Shown here one piece after another: positions 54,201-64,000 of a DNA stretch of 64,000 bases. The stretch spans positions 1,178,001 through 1,242,000 of the forward strand of contig OX337241.1 of assembly GCA_946965045.2 (NCBI GenBank), in the 5' to 3' direction. Every line of letters begins with the position of its first letter. Positions within the stretch are counted from its first letter, which is position 1. Source of the stretch: Epithemia pelagica (lineage: Eukaryota; Bacillariophyta; Bacillariophyceae; Surirellales; Surirellaceae). The notes under the pieces are model-generated. The model was not told the DNA's origin and searched no databases. It saw nothing but the letters and a program-made list of their open reading frames with translations. The translations under genes and the position numbers were made by a program.

Positions 54201-55126
54201 GGGAACAGTTCCGCTTTACATCTTTGGATTCTTGGAGGGGTAAGCGTGGCTGTGGGGGTGTTGGTGGTGAGTATTTTGAGGGCCGCTCTGTAGTTTCCCA
54301 AGTTGGCTGTCTCTTGGGCTGCCCGGAGTTGCCATGGTTGCAGGGAGTTGTCCGTTGGCGGGTTTGGGTGTCGTTGTTGACGTTGTTGTTGTTTCTTTTT
54401 GTGTTCTTTTTGTCGGCCTTTCAGTTTTGGCACTGGAGGTGGGTTCCATACCACATCGTAAAGCTCTTGTAACCGGCCTTGTTTGAGCATTGCCAGTCGT
54501 GCCCGGAAGGCGTTGGAGTGTGTCAGATGGACCGTGTTCTTCGTTGGTGCTAGGAGGAGGGGCTCCAAAATGGTCAGCAGTTTCCAGAAGGGTGTTGAGT
54601 CGGTGTCGTGTTGTGCTGGTTGGTCGTCTTTGAGTATTGCTGGCGCCAACGGTGGTGTTGCCTCAATGACCCAGTTTGCGACATTGTTGTATACTGTGTA
54701 GTACTCGGCTCGTAGAGGTGGTTTGACTTTGTGCCAGATGGTTCTTCGGAATGGTGGCGGTGTTGGGTCCAGTCGGTGGAGGAAGGCCAAGCTCTGTTTC
54801 CAATTGTTTTCGGTTTCAGTGGTTAAATGTCTGTAGGTGTTAAGAACTAGTTGAATGTTCGTTTGGGACCTACTATGTTTCTTTGTTATGTGTTGTCTTA
54901 GGTGGCCCTGTGTGTTGAATATGGCCGTGGGAGTATCGCATTGCCGGCATAGATGGAAGCCGTGTTGATGGCAGTATTTTGGTGTCATGTAATCCGACGG
55001 GTGGGTGTCGCTGTGTTCGGTTATGATATGTTGCTTCATAGCAGCATGTGGTTTGTGTGTATTGGGGGGCACTGTCCAGCGGCAGTCGGGTACTGGACAG
55101 TGGACGGGATTCCTCGTCTTACTCAT
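51233..55126 (-). CDS. Retrotransposon ORF2: zinc fingers, reverse transcriptase, restriction-like endonuclease
   Basis: The frame is open from 55249, but ATG 55126 overlaps the ORF1 stop and is the likely start (1297 residues). Two N-terminal C2H2-type fingers come first (CPVPDC...H...H, then CRQC...H...H). The RT core has motif A LLLLDLTNMFNN, motif B EGFPQGCPLSPLF and motif C IMDD (53247-53267), where Met replaces the usual Tyr/Ala before the Asp pair. Further on a Cys/His group (CRC...DPTGDHLYSC) is followed by RPADV and LALDITIP, the zinc and PD-(D/E)xK features of the restriction-like endonuclease. The protein would nick the target and prime reverse transcription on the cut end in the nucleus. 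Confidence 0.85.
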   Translation of the reverse strand: MSKTRNPVHCPVPDCRWTVPPNTHKPHAAMKQHIITEHSDTHPSDYMTPKYCHQHGFHLCRQCDTPTAIFNTQGHLRQHITKKHSRSQTNIQLVLNTYRHLTTETENNWKQSLAFLHRLDPTPPPFRRTIWHKVKPPLRAEYYTVYNNVANWVIEATPPLAPAILKDDQPAQHDTDSTPFWKLLTILEPLLLAPTKNTVHLTHSNAFRARLAMLKQGRLQELYDVVWNPPPVPKLKGRQKEHKKKQQQRQQRHPNPPTDNSLQPWQLRAAQETANLGNYRAALKILTTNTPTATLTPPRIQRCKAELFPNRRQPPPTTRSQGQEPNMPPPAAQFLQLEDGPFELALRQMKPGTASGPFANCTDTIVSMALHRTTRAPDSTRPYFGTIKALMQLVVTAQVPPPIQTILASNYFLALHKDLNNLEKLRPIGIGTAIRRVAAKTALVHLTEDIKPILLKGGQYGIQIPGGVDFVAQTTAMAVRRFIDRNQNTNNNNQPIEQDPNPPSRALLLLDLTNMFNNVSRTEARKILLSDEATTPLVPLFDLLTNHPCNSWYFDENKQARYLLQEEGFPQGCPLSPLFSCIVLLALTTRLNKEQAQRALERKRNGDPHDDGKGGIAHTASIMDDTSICLPHCDLPWFLTRFKELGEPLGIILNHEKTKILSSTSHSSPMKTLSPDNQAYLQEALSFLSASNPPSAEITSGVRFLGQPIGSSTFAKQYIEGKLHKLENNLNKLHQLDNLQTRNALFKFSMVASLLHLLPSDITLAHPKKNPRSTLWKSPTTDKTEEIIRHFLAKLSGIPEDNVPTPSALIASLPQRLGGLGYQHAAAAAYPRLMTQTARAISMAGSTETPIPDVHRQPFSNWEENPSPELTNFRKALSLFANELAEEALYVPSRYDTETHNRLMHHTLREHVVPRIFTDTPPEQRIFLPSVLSPLTSMAFTLPLTASQFRIENSVFKTALKRKLRLPLFLPQQHQHIPLRCRCSSNKRLDPTGDHLYSCSAASKTPLSNAIRDTLFDVLKQVAPAARTVESVHDVHVEPPGLAPGHHRNIRPADVGLLLRQPHKNRHFQYLALDITIPPPQQPQAILDPSDHEKIAESASRTHQDAAREKFCRDPTTAQHLLQNGVYLLPFTVDHLGSLGSFADNFLFPFSHHPYNFSTAQPPAWDNPNFGKDTRRSHPHPQAYALYQEATHAPSNLLTAANRETKRFSYPEAQIHSLGHYAKASLSHAIVSSLAIHANNSMAAIRATNTKIRLRTTQLQNLSTPNYAPITPIYSPAPAAQFASTTDGAPLLCELAA

Positions 55127-57752
55127 TTGGCCCTTTGGCCCATTTTCCATGTGGGACGTCATGGCTGGTGCGGGGGCCAGCGACGTGGCGATCGTCAGTC
55201 TGTACCAGAGACTGTGCGTATCGCCATGCGTCTTGCGCATCGGTATCATTCGAAAATGATTTTGTTTGTGCCAGGTACTCTGTGAGTTCTGGTAGTCGCG
55301 ACGGTCTGTTGTGGCGAACGTATTGAACTATGAGTTCGATTTCGTGTCCGGTTGCGGCCGAATATTGTTGTTCGTTGTTGTTGTCGACGTCAGTGACTTC
55401 GTCGTCTTGGTCGTCGGGGATGAGGGACCGGGAGCGATCGTCGTCGTCTTCTGTTTCCATTCTGTTGTCATGGTTGTGCTCATCTGTTTCATCGTAGGAG
55501 AAATGTTGCTCGGCCAGTGGGGCGAATTGGTTTTGTTGTGCCGGTGGTTTTGAGTCCTCTTCTGGTTGTTCTGCGGAGTCGTTGTGGTGGGAGGCGTGGG
55601 CGGCTATGGTTGTCCAGTCTGCCTTGTCGTCATATGGGTCGTCGTCGTCGTTTTCGTCCGTGTCCTGCATGGAGGAGGCACTTCGTTTGTTTGGCGGAGG
55701 GGTTTCCAAGGAGTTGTTTCGTGGATGAGTGGTTGGTGTGTTCGGTACGTTGTCGTGGTTGTCTTGGTCGTCGGCCAGGGAGCTATGTTTTCGCCGCAAG
55801 AGTCGGTTGGTAAAGGCGAGGAGTCGGTTGGTGTGGGAGGAGGAGGATGGTGTGGACGCTTCTTGGTTGTTGTTTTGTTGGCGGGGAGGAGTCGCCGCTA
55901 CGGCCGCCAATGTTGGTAGGAGGATGTTTGTTGGAAACTGGGGGTGCTGCCTAATCGTGTTTGTTGTCAGGTGGTGAGTATCTGGGGTGGCCCTCAGATA
56001 CAGGGTGTAATATTGGGCGGATGGGTCAAGGTTGTCGTATTCGGGGAACACCGCCACGTATTCACGGATGTGCCTGAGTTGGGCCCAGTCTCCGTCGGTT
56101 GCTTCATGGTTGATCGGCCTGAGGCGGATTTTTACACAGGCCCCATAGAACTGGTCTATATCTTTTAGGGCTTCCAGCGTTGTTGTTCGGTTTGCCTGGG
56201 TCTTCGGCATTGGAATGAGTTGCACTTTGTTGTCGTTCCATGTGAATTCCGTGTTGCGATTCGCCTGTTGGAATGCGTTGTAGCTCCTGAGTAATGACTC
56301 GAAGTTAATCCTTGATGAGGCGGTGACGTAGATGACTGGCACCTGACCTCTTTGTTTCGATTTGAGTTCTCCACTGAACGTACCCGCTCGGATGCCGATG
56401 TGGTCGTAGAACGACATGTCGTTGAGTTTGCGTGGAAGGTGTGCCGTCAGGGACCTCTGGATTCCGTCCGTCAGATCCAGTGCTGCGCGGCGATGTTTCA
56501 CGGTTTGGGCGGGGACGCCCACGATGATTCCGAATGTGTCACTGGTGCGGTTGTTGCACGCGGGTTGATACACATTTATCTGGTCATATCGGGGATTGAT
56601 GGTTGGGTTGGATTGCCGTGTGCCGGGACGGAGGATGTTCTGGTCGCCGTATTCGTCGAAGACAAAATCGTCGACGTGATGACGGTGCCACATCTGAAGG
56701 ACGAAACGAAGGCCTTGTTCGTAGAAGACGTCGGAATCAAAGGCGTCGTTTTCGGGTGCGGGCGACAATGTGACGTGGAACGTCGAGGTGTGGCCGGTTG
56801 TTTTGGTTCGGTTGTTGTCTCCTTGGTTTTGGCGTGGGCTGTACCTGCCCGACTGCTTTGTCTCGATGAAATTGACGGTGTGAACTTGGAGCCACATGGG
56901 TTCTTCTCGCTTCCGGTGATGAGCGAAGACTTCGTTGAGGTGGTTTTTTAACGATTGTTCGGTGAGTCGCGGGAGACTGGACTCGACCTGATGGTTCTGG
57001 TGGTGGTTAACGGCCACGTGGATGTGGAAGAGGATGGCCGGTTCAGGGGAGGGGGCTCTCGTTTTGGTTGGGTTTTTCTTTCGGTATGGGTTGGAAAGGG
57101 GAGTCGATGTGGTTGTTCCACCGTTGTTGTTGTTGTTGTACTCGGGTTCTTCGTTGGGGTTGCCACTGGGGTCGTCGTTGTCGTTGTCCGGTTCGTTGGT
57201 GGCGTTGTGGTTGTTTGTTGGCTGGCGGTTCTGGTCGCTCTCGTGGTTGTTGTGGAAACTGGTTGGGCTGCTGTTCGTGTCAGTGGGGGCCATGGTCGTG
57301 GAGGTGGCTGGGTTGTCTTCTGGACGGTGGTGGTGGTGTTCTCCTTGGGTTTGGTTGGTCGTGTTGGTTTTTTCTGCGTTTTTTTCGTTTTCTTTTTCGA
57401 TGTTTGTGGTATTTTTGTTGTTCTGGTGGTGGTGGGTTTCTTCATGGGTGGATCGTTTGGCTGGGTGGATGGGACGGCGGTCCGGGGTGACGGAAATGGT
57501 GGTGACCTGCATCTTGGTTGTTCCGATCGGTTTGGTCGGGCTTGGTCCTAGGGTAGACTCGGCTCGGGTTTTGTTGCGGGTCTGATGACGGCCGGCGGTC
57601 GGTTTAGAGTGGAGTTGCATCGTTGAGATGGAGGGCTGGCTGCTGGTTCTTGCTTCTGCTCGGGACTCTTGTTGAAAACTCGTTGTTGATGGATGTCGGT
57701 CGCACAATGGTTTTGGAATGGGGCATTCAGTCGCCAAAAGATTCCGTGACAT
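55119..57752 (-). CDS. Retrotransposon ORF1 protein
   Basis: 877 residues from ATG 57752. The N-terminal 200 residues are Thr/Asn/Gln-rich and disordered, the centre (about 235-600) is globular-looking with His/Trp-containing strands (LHIHVAVNHH, WHRHHVDDFVFDEYG), and the C-terminal third is acidic and disordered. No CCHC knuckle or RRM can be called. By position it should be the RNA-binding partner of ORF2. Its stop TAA (55119-55121) overlaps the ORF2 start in ATGAGTAA. Confidence 0.7.
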   Translation of the reverse strand: MSRNLLATECPIPKPLCDRHPSTTSFQQESRAEARTSSQPSISTMQLHSKPTAGRHQTRNKTRAESTLGPSPTKPIGTTKMQVTTISVTPDRRPIHPAKRSTHEETHHHQNNKNTTNIEKENEKNAEKTNTTNQTQGEHHHHRPEDNPATSTTMAPTDTNSSPTSFHNNHESDQNRQPTNNHNATNEPDNDNDDPSGNPNEEPEYNNNNNGGTTTSTPLSNPYRKKNPTKTRAPSPEPAILFHIHVAVNHHQNHQVESSLPRLTEQSLKNHLNEVFAHHRKREEPMWLQVHTVNFIETKQSGRYSPRQNQGDNNRTKTTGHTSTFHVTLSPAPENDAFDSDVFYEQGLRFVLQMWHRHHVDDFVFDEYGDQNILRPGTRQSNPTINPRYDQINVYQPACNNRTSDTFGIIVGVPAQTVKHRRAALDLTDGIQRSLTAHLPRKLNDMSFYDHIGIRAGTFSGELKSKQRGQVPVIYVTASSRINFESLLRSYNAFQQANRNTEFTWNDNKVQLIPMPKTQANRTTTLEALKDIDQFYGACVKIRLRPINHEATDGDWAQLRHIREYVAVFPEYDNLDPSAQYYTLYLRATPDTHHLTTNTIRQHPQFPTNILLPTLAAVAATPPRQQNNNQEASTPSSSSHTNRLLAFTNRLLRRKHSSLADDQDNHDNVPNTPTTHPRNNSLETPPPNKRSASSMQDTDENDDDDPYDDKADWTTIAAHASHHNDSAEQPEEDSKPPAQQNQFAPLAEQHFSYDETDEHNHDNRMETEDDDDRSRSLIPDDQDDEVTDVDNNNEQQYSAATGHEIELIVQYVRHNRPSRLPELTEYLAQTKSFSNDTDAQDAWRYAQSLVQTDDRHVAGPRTSHDVPHGKWAKGPNE

Positions 57753-58155
57753 ACGAAAACGCCATCAACTCGGTTGCTCGAGTGTAAGTCGCATGAATGT
57801 CGCCATTCCAGAATTCTTCAGTTGCGCTACTAACAAAAAGTCTGACGTCAACCAAAATTCGTCCTGTCAATGAATTCTGAAGAATGTCTGGCGTAGGCCA
57901 CGTATTTCCTGTTTTATTATTAACAAACGAGAGAGACAAGAGATTCTGACAAGATCACTCACTTTTTGAGTTAAGCTTTTTGGTGTCTTTTTGATTGGAC
58001 ACGTACTTCTTGGTTTGATGAATGGATGATTGATTGTTGATGCCTTTCCATCATCCATTATTTCTATTATCTCCTCTCTATTCATTCCCTTGTCTCGACA
58101 TCGTGCGTTTGCTGACACTGTAGAGTCAGTTTGCAGAGCGAAATCATAGGGAGAC
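57753..58155. other. Retrotransposon 5' region and phosphatase gene promoter
   Basis: No gene. It contains the inverted words ATTCTTCAG (about 57811) and CTGAAGAAT (about 57876). The 5' end of the retrotransposon and the promoter of the next gene must both lie here. Confidence 0.45.
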
Positions 58156-59301
58156 ATGCAGCATTCTTCTCCACCATCATCCCAGGGTGCTACCATGGGC
58201 GGTGGTAGGCCTACGGTGCATGGAGGCGAGAACGAGGAACGGGTGCAGACGGTGGTGTTTTTACGCCATGGCATTGCGCAGCATAATTACAGTGGTGCCA
58301 ATCTAACGTCTCCCACCTTGTTTGATCCTCCCTTGGTCCATGCAGGCAAAGTGGGAGCCTTGGAGGCGGGTCAAAAGATTCAACTGTGGTTCCTCTCCAC
58401 CAAGGGAATCTCCAGCCCCGAATTGGTGATTAGTTCACCCCTCACACGTTGCCTCCAAACCGCAAGTTTGGCCTTTTTACCGGGGGATCGGTATCCGACA
58501 CCAACGAATCCAACACCCACTACAACTCCTACGACCCCGCAGGACCACTCCATGGACCCGGATCGTCCTGCTGGTGAGAGGAGGGTAGCAAAGGACGCCG
58601 AACAGGACGTGGTAGTGCGTGCGACTACACCCTCGCTCCGTACACCCATTGTTTGTGTCGAGTATGTTCGAGAAGCCTACGGAATGCATTACCCGGATCG
58701 GCGAAGGCCCCTATCCGTATTAAAGGTATGGACATTATTTGCGTACTTGCTTTTATCCCGTAACGACAGTCGATGCCTAAAATCGTGTAGTTTACGTACT
58801 TTGTCTACAACACTTAACACTGTCCTCACGTTCTCCTACAATGATCATGATATCCTCACATACATGTACTGTCTTTTTTCTCGTGTGCATCACCCAATAC
58901 GACTCGTCTCGACAACAACTCAAAAGAGTCATTGGTCGCCGCCCATTCAATTTGATCATCGCATGACGGAACAAGATGAACTGTGGTCGGAACAGACACG
59001 GGAATCTTATACGCAGTTGGAAACTCGCATTGCCGAGTTTTTGACCTTGTTGTGTCAGCGACCAGAAACCAACATTGTGGTAGTATCACATGGAGTGTGG
59101 ATGGAAACCCTCTTCCAACGCCATGATCCACAAGCCTTGCAAGGTCCACCCAACAAGGACGGTGGCATGACTACTCGTCGTGTCTACAACTGCAATGCCT
59201 TTGCTTCCCACTGTGTCTCGTCATTGTCGTCGTCGTCATCGGGCAAACATGGTGGAGGATCATCGTCCTTTCTACGACTGGAGAATACCCATCTCATTTA
59301 A
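58156..59301 (+). CDS. Histidine phosphatase (phosphoglycerate-mutase-like), one intron
   Basis: ATG 58156. Exons 58156-58725 and 58927-59301 give 314 residues; the intron (201 nt, GTATGG at 58726, AAAG at 58923-58926) is phase 0 and divisible by three, so it can also be read through. The phosphohistidine motif is VFLRHGIAQHN (RHG), followed by ISSPLTRCLQTA with its conserved Arg, an acid residue in VREAYG, and the second His in VVVSHGVWMET. This is the branch-1 histidine phosphatase superfamily, close to plant and fungal phosphoglycerate-mutase-like proteins rather than glycolytic mutase. The substrate is unknown. A Thr/Pro-rich insertion (about residues 112-150) interrupts the domain. No targeting sequence is seen. 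Confidence 0.8.
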   Translation: MQHSSPPSSQGATMGGGRPTVHGGENEERVQTVVFLRHGIAQHNYSGANLTSPTLFDPPLVHAGKVGALEAGQKIQLWFLSTKGISSPELVISSPLTRCLQTASLAFLPGDRYPTPTNPTPTTTPTTPQDHSMDPDRPAGERRVAKDAEQDVVVRATTPSLRTPIVCVEYVREAYGMHYPDRRRPLSVLKVWTLFAYLLLSRNDSRCLKSCSLRTLSTTLNTVLTFSYNDHDILTYMYCLFSRVHHPIRLVSTTTQKSHWSPPIQFDHRMTEQDELWSEQTRESYTQLETRIAEFLTLLCQRPETNIVVVSHGVWMETLFQRHDPQALQGPPNKDGGMTTRRVYNCNAFASHCVSSLSSSSSGKHGGGSSSFLRLENTHLI

Positions 59302-59885
59302 ACACAGGGCGACGCGCAAGCAGACTGAGAAATCGTGTCATGCGTCGCCAGCAGATCATTCGAGGAGGAGCACGCTTGAAGAATCTACGCTTGAGACGCT
59401 TTCAAGGTATCTCCAACAAGGACATGTTCTCATAGATGAGCTACACTGTCGGTCCGTTTTGAGGATGGACCATGACGAGGTCAACACTGGGCAACGCAAG
59501 CATTCAAGTGGATGGAGATCAATGAGCATTCTGTATTCTGGATCATGGCACACAGTATACTTTCGACAGGTGGATGCAAAGAGATGTGGTATCTTGATAT
59601 TCATTCCAAGACCGCCTCATAGGTGAGTCAGCGATAGGACTAGGACCGTTTGTGAAACACCTTTGAGAAATTATAGCTCATAGCAAGCATGGATAGACTA
59701 CACTTCGCTCTCTAGCCTTCTATCTACTTAGTGACGTGTTTTCCAAACTACAATGTGAAGGAAAACTGTTGGAGAACATGCGCATACTAAAAACTGCAAA
59801 TTTAGATAAATGTATCAAGTATCAACTGCAACGGGAATCGACTGTGTACGAGTAAAGAATGTGCATACATTGGACCTTTCGGTGT
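59302..59885. other. Spacer between convergent phosphatase and myosin genes
   Basis: 584 bp of 3' regions; no gene is supported. Confidence 0.5.
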
Positions 59886-62800
59886 CTAAAAGTGGGAGCT
59901 TTCAGAAACTTCTCCTCCAGAACCTTCCGATACATCCGACAGAAGCAAGTTGGGTTCAGTCTCTGCATCCAACGCGCTCATGATTGCTTTCGCTTCGGCT
60001 TCGCATTGCAGGGCAATAACAACCGCATCTTCGGTCGCTTGTTGTTGACGGCAACGCTCTTGGATCATATCAATGATACGAGCCATTCCGCGCTGGTACT
60101 CTAGACGGGCTTCCGCCTGTTCCATGTATTGATCTTGGATCTTGAACACCTTCCCTCGTAGCTTTTTGTTCTCCTCCTTTGTTCTGTCCAACACGAAAGT
60201 GATATCATTCATCTTGTCGTTGTGAACACGAGCGATCTCGTTGAGATCATCGAAATCACAACACATGGAAGAGTTGCTTTCGTGAAGCAAGACATTGTTG
60301 TCCTTGAGTGCATCCCATTTCTTTTGGAGCTTTTCCTGGGCTTTGCGACTAGTCGTGCCTTCTCGTTTCAGGAATTCGATAAGTTTCTTGTTTTCACCCA
60401 ACTTTTTCTTCTGTTCCACCTGGACTACATGATCATGCTTAGCTTCCTTCTCGCGCTCTCGCAAGCGTTCTGCGTACGTCTCGTTCTCCCGTCGGGCTTC
60501 TCTGCGGCGATCCCTCAAGGTCTCCACTTGATCGTTCGTGCTGCGGTCTGATTCTGACATTGCATTTTGGAGATCACGCAACTGAGATTTCAATTCCTTC
60601 AGCTTTGATTCGCGCTCTCTTTGCCGGGCCCGCTGTCGTTCTAGTCGCTCGCGCCGTTCTAGTTCTTCGCTTTCGCGGCGTTGTCGTTCGACCTGTTCCT
60701 GTTGCTGTCGTCGAGACCTTCGCGATCCTCCTCCATTTCTTCCTTGTCGCACAAGCCAACCACGAACAACGCGTTGGATTGTAATGGCCTGGGCATCCAA
60801 GTCTCCCAAACGATTCATTTCCAACCACTCCAAGGCTCCTGCCCTGAAATAGGATTTGGTCTTACCAACCACAAAAGCTTCCACCATTTCTCCCGTCTGC
60901 TTATTGCGGACTCGCTTGGAATGGAGGAGGGTGCGAAGTAAGGCGTTGCATGCCTGAGCACGTTGTTTCGCAACCGAGGAGCCTCCAGTTGTCGACAACA
61001 GATGTGAATCGGCCATACTGGAATAACGTGCCAGTACTGCCGTATTTTCCAAACTGTTGGGAAAGACAGATCGGGTAATGGTAATCCCGGCAACGACACC
61101 TGCGCATTGGAGTTGCTCTACAACCGGTTTATGCTCCATAATCAAAGGAGCCTTTTGCGTATTTGGTTTGATGCATCGAATGTATCGTGACTTGGTTTGG
61201 TGCAACAAGTCCATAAGATTGTGCAATTGATTCTTGTATTTGGTCCAAACGGTTGGGGCAACCAAGTTGCTTTCTTTGCGACCCACTATCCGACCTCGTG
61301 TGGACGAGGACTGTTTCTTGTTTTTGTCACTCTTTTTGTTGGAAATGGCCGGTTCACTTCGGGGTGCTCGCACAATGTCGTTGGAACACTTTTCGGCACA
61401 TTCCTGCAAGTCGGTGGGTAAGGTATCTTGATTGCGTTCCACAAAGCCCTCGGCGTCGTACATGACGTCGCCAGCATAATGTTGGATTGCAAACGACAAT
61501 CGGTCCGTCGGATGAATCTTGAGGCAGGGTGAATCCCGGTTGGCCTTGAGGGCCTTTTGGACATATTCCATGGCATTGCCCCTGGGTCGAACACATTCTT
61601 CGTTCAGCAAGGCCAACAAACCAGTGGGTCGTCCTTCAATCAAGTCCAACACGTCCGTGTTATCATCGTAGTAAATTTCCTTGAGAGGAATGCCCTCAGC
61701 GTGGTACTCTTCTTGGACAACACGGAAGACATCTTGTGTAAACTTGTGTTGCAGCTTTTCGTTGGCATAATTGATACAGAGTTGCTCAAATCGATTCACT
61801 TGGAACGTTTCAAAGCCAAAGATATCGAGCAAACCAATGAGTCCAATGTCTCGTTTTCGTGACCCATAGTATCCATCGTACTCATCCTCTGGATCGTTGG
61901 CATCAACCGCAGTGGCCTGGTTGATCTTTTGTACCAACCACAAAAAGACCTTTTGATAAATTTCCTTGGCCAATGCATCACACGCTTCCTTGGCTGAGGT
62001 TGCATTCAATGGAACCTTGTGCGTTTCGCATTGTGTTGTAAAGGTCCTTTGCGTAAACGCCAGAGTCAAGTCTCTCTCCGTGACATTCATGAGCTCGGCC
62101 AAGTCGGCAAGCTCTGCCTTGGTACTAACCACTGAGTGATCGTGATCGGCTGGATCGGGCGAAAACCCAATGTTTCCCAATTGCAATACCACACATACAG
62201 CCTGCATCAATGTCGTGAGGAGTTGGTCCTTGACATTGATCAATTTCAAGGCACGCAAGGTTTCTTCAAACTGCGACTCATCATCAAGAGGATCCATATC
62301 GGACGTATCCGTTCGGCGCTTGTGCAAAGGATTCACTGGTGCCGTGGCGCCGACATATCCAAAAGATGAGGCCGTGGCATGGTCCAATTTGTGCCAAAAT
62401 TGTGCCCTGTCCGGACTGGCCAAGAGTTGGTAGAAAATGTGAAAGTTGCGTTCTGAATCTTCATGCTGTACGACACGATTCTTTTCCAACAAGTATACCT
62501 CACACTTGCTTCCCACCAAGGCACAATGACGGCTGCGATTGCCCGTGTCCAACATGGAAGAATCATTGCCACTGCTACTGGTCTTGGACCAATCAAATTG
62601 CAACTGCAAATACTTTCCGAATCGTGAAGAGTTGTCGTTGCGACGCGTCTTGGCATTGCCAAAGGCTTCCAACAAGGGATTTGAATCCACAATACGCTGG
62701 ACAATGGGGTCATTCTGGTTGCTATAGTCCGTGCCGTATTGAGCCTCTGGTCCCCGTTGTGTGCTGGCAATGTGATTCAAGCAAATCTTGACCGTTTCTG

Positions 62801-63561
62801 TCTTGCCTGCTCCCGATTCTCCAGATACAAGAATCGACTGATGCTCTCTACCGTACTCCCCACCAATGGTCAAACCCTTGTAGGCCAAGGCCGATACTTC
62901 GTAAACATGTGGCTCCATACTCGCTCGTGGATCCTCCTCAAGATTCTGATCCCACACAAGGCGATGAGAGTAGTAGACACGCTTCTTCTCCGTGTACAAG
63001 TCCGAATACCATTGGTACGGATTAACGGCAATCACAATATCTCCTGTACGTGTGTATGGCTTTTCAGACAGATGACGCTTCTTAAGATTGTACAAGAGAG
63101 CAGCCTGTCGGAGCGTACCATGCAGCAACGAAAAGGTTGTGAGAGACACTTTTCGTACAAGGACACAAAACGACAACAACGACGACGAAATGCATTTTGA
63201 CACTAGAAAAACGTACCTCGTGCATAAACGGAAGGGAAACCATGTCTGGGAAATCTTGAAGGTTTCCATTGACATCGACATTTTGCATGGGCAACAAACC
63301 ATTGGGATAGTCGGAAAGATCCACCTCTTCTTCCCTTGAGTATTTTTGAGTTTTGCGACTTCCGCATTGAACCATTTGTTGCTCTGTCTTGAACAAGGGC
63401 CTCACAACCGTCGCTCGGGATGGTTCGCCATGCTCATCTGTTGTGGCCTTGACCTGAATGGCTGGAATCCAGGAATGATCTTTGGAACGAAGGTACACAT
63501 ACGTGTTCTTGTTGCCCTTTCCGGCTGCTTCGTCCTGTTGATTTCGTGACGTTCTTGCCAT
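59886..63561 (-). CDS. Unconventional myosin heavy chain, one intron
   Basis: ATG 63561 (MARTSRNQQ). Exon 1 is 63561-63217, the intron 63216-63105 (112 nt, GTACGT...ACAG, phase 0), exon 2 63104-59886; 1187 residues. The N-terminal SH3-like region is followed by the motor: LPFMHE, AALLYNLKKRH, IAVNPYQ, P-loop GESGAGKTE, switch I NDNSSRFGKY, switch II LLDIFGFETF, and an actin-binding region with TRGRIVGRKES, then RYIRCIKPN. One clear IQ motif (AITIQRVVRGWLVRQGR) is followed by an Arg/Glu-rich coiled coil of about 230 residues and a short acidic tail end. It is an actin-based ATP-driven motor; with a single IQ and short coil it resembles diatom/stramenopile-specific myosins. The cargo is unknown. 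Confidence 0.9.
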
Positions 63562-64000
63562 GGTAACGAGTCGATCAAACCTCCTTGTGTCCTGTAATAG
63601 AATTTATGGAGGGAAAAGTATGCAAGAGGAGCCAAAGAAGCAAACGTCGAGACTCTCTAAATCAATGAATGGGTGAAGGGATCTTGCCAGATCCAACAAA
63701 AAATGAAGATGATTGGGATCGATTGATTCCTTTTTTCTGTTATTGCCCACCCAATTCATTATGGGACCCTGGGAATGAGCGGGCTTAGCTAAAACGATGG
63801 TGCCAACTGGTTGTCATCACTCGCAACAGGTTCACTTAGCCGACGCGATTTCGCAGGGAAAGATTGTCCTACACAATAATTATACAAGCTCTGTTGACTG
63901 GTTGGGTGGGGAGTACTTTTCTCCCAAGACAAGACATGAATGCGAGGCTGATTTGTCTCTTGGGCAATTCTATTTTGGTCTTGATCTTGTATCATTAAGA
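63562..64000. other. Upstream region of the myosin gene to the window edge
   Basis: No gene is supported; a short minus-strand ORF at 63789-63995 has no features. It should contain the myosin promoter. Confidence 0.45.

Larger units (their letters stand above)
51233..57752 (-). mobile_element. Two-ORF non-LTR retrotransposon with restriction-like endonuclease
   Basis: The coding part of a LINE-type element on the minus strand: ORF1 (57752-55119) then ORF2 (55126-51233). The RT domain and a C-terminal restriction-like nuclease place it in the early-branching group (R2/CRE/Dualen-like). The exact 5' and 3' ends and target duplication could not be found by eye; they lie within about 51030-51232 and 57753-58155. 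Both ORFs are intact, so the copy may be recent. Confidence 0.8.

Noticed and set aside
55311-57585. Several ORFs of 80-200 codons on the plus strand
   Set aside because: They are antisense shadows of retrotransposon ORF1, rich in Val/Gly/Trp from a biased opposite strand.

Overview
The window is nuclear DNA of a photosynthetic stramenopile, most likely a diatom. Host genes are compact, with short GT-AG introns (112 and 201 nt are readable). One encoded protein carries a signal peptide followed by a cleavage-type Phe, the presequence style of secondary red plastids. The host set (ferroportins, a myosin, a P450, a DUF1995 protein, a histidine phosphatase) fits that lineage. The identification rests on gene style only; no species is claimed.

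The left half (about 2.2-35.4 kb) is a nest of DNA transposons. The OUTER element spans 2253-35430. It has about 100-bp terminal inverted repeats starting TACCCCCCAGCGGGGGTG and a perfect 10-bp target duplication (CGCAAGCTAC). An uninterrupted copy of its target repeat is present at 43469-43639. Its own genes are a DUF6589-like putative transposase and a RecQ-type helicase on the opposite strand, now broken by three lesions. A second, INNER element (5548-30881, 25,334 bp) sits inside the DUF6589-like gene. It has 10-bp terminal repeats (GCGTCTAAGG) and a 2-bp AT duplication, and removing it with one AT makes the two gene halves continuous in frame. Without it the outer element would be about 7.8 kb.

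The inner element is unusually large. It carries a CACTA/CMC (Plavaka-like) DDE transposase, a protein with 2-oxoglutarate/Fe(II) dioxygenase-like motifs, a large protein with a Ulp1-like region and a RING finger, two related Cys-rich proteins, and one or two proteins of unknown role. It also holds two large tandem arrays (a 105-bp unit and a 170-bp satellite with higher-order structure) and a cluster of CGCGTG motifs near its left end. This nested system is the most interesting content of the window.

The right half is mainly host sequence. It contains two convergent ferroportin genes (one frameshifted), a DPTCGSGTFL/NLPWG methyltransferase whose annotated 5' end lies in an 806-bp non-autonomous relative of the outer element (42651-43456, own 10-bp duplication), a P450 interrupted by two TAA codons, and a divergent plastid DUF1995 gene. 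Two unknown genes follow, then a two-ORF non-LTR retrotransposon with a restriction-like endonuclease (about 51.2-57.8 kb, minus strand), a histidine phosphatase and a myosin. A tyrosine recombinase ORF runs off the left edge.
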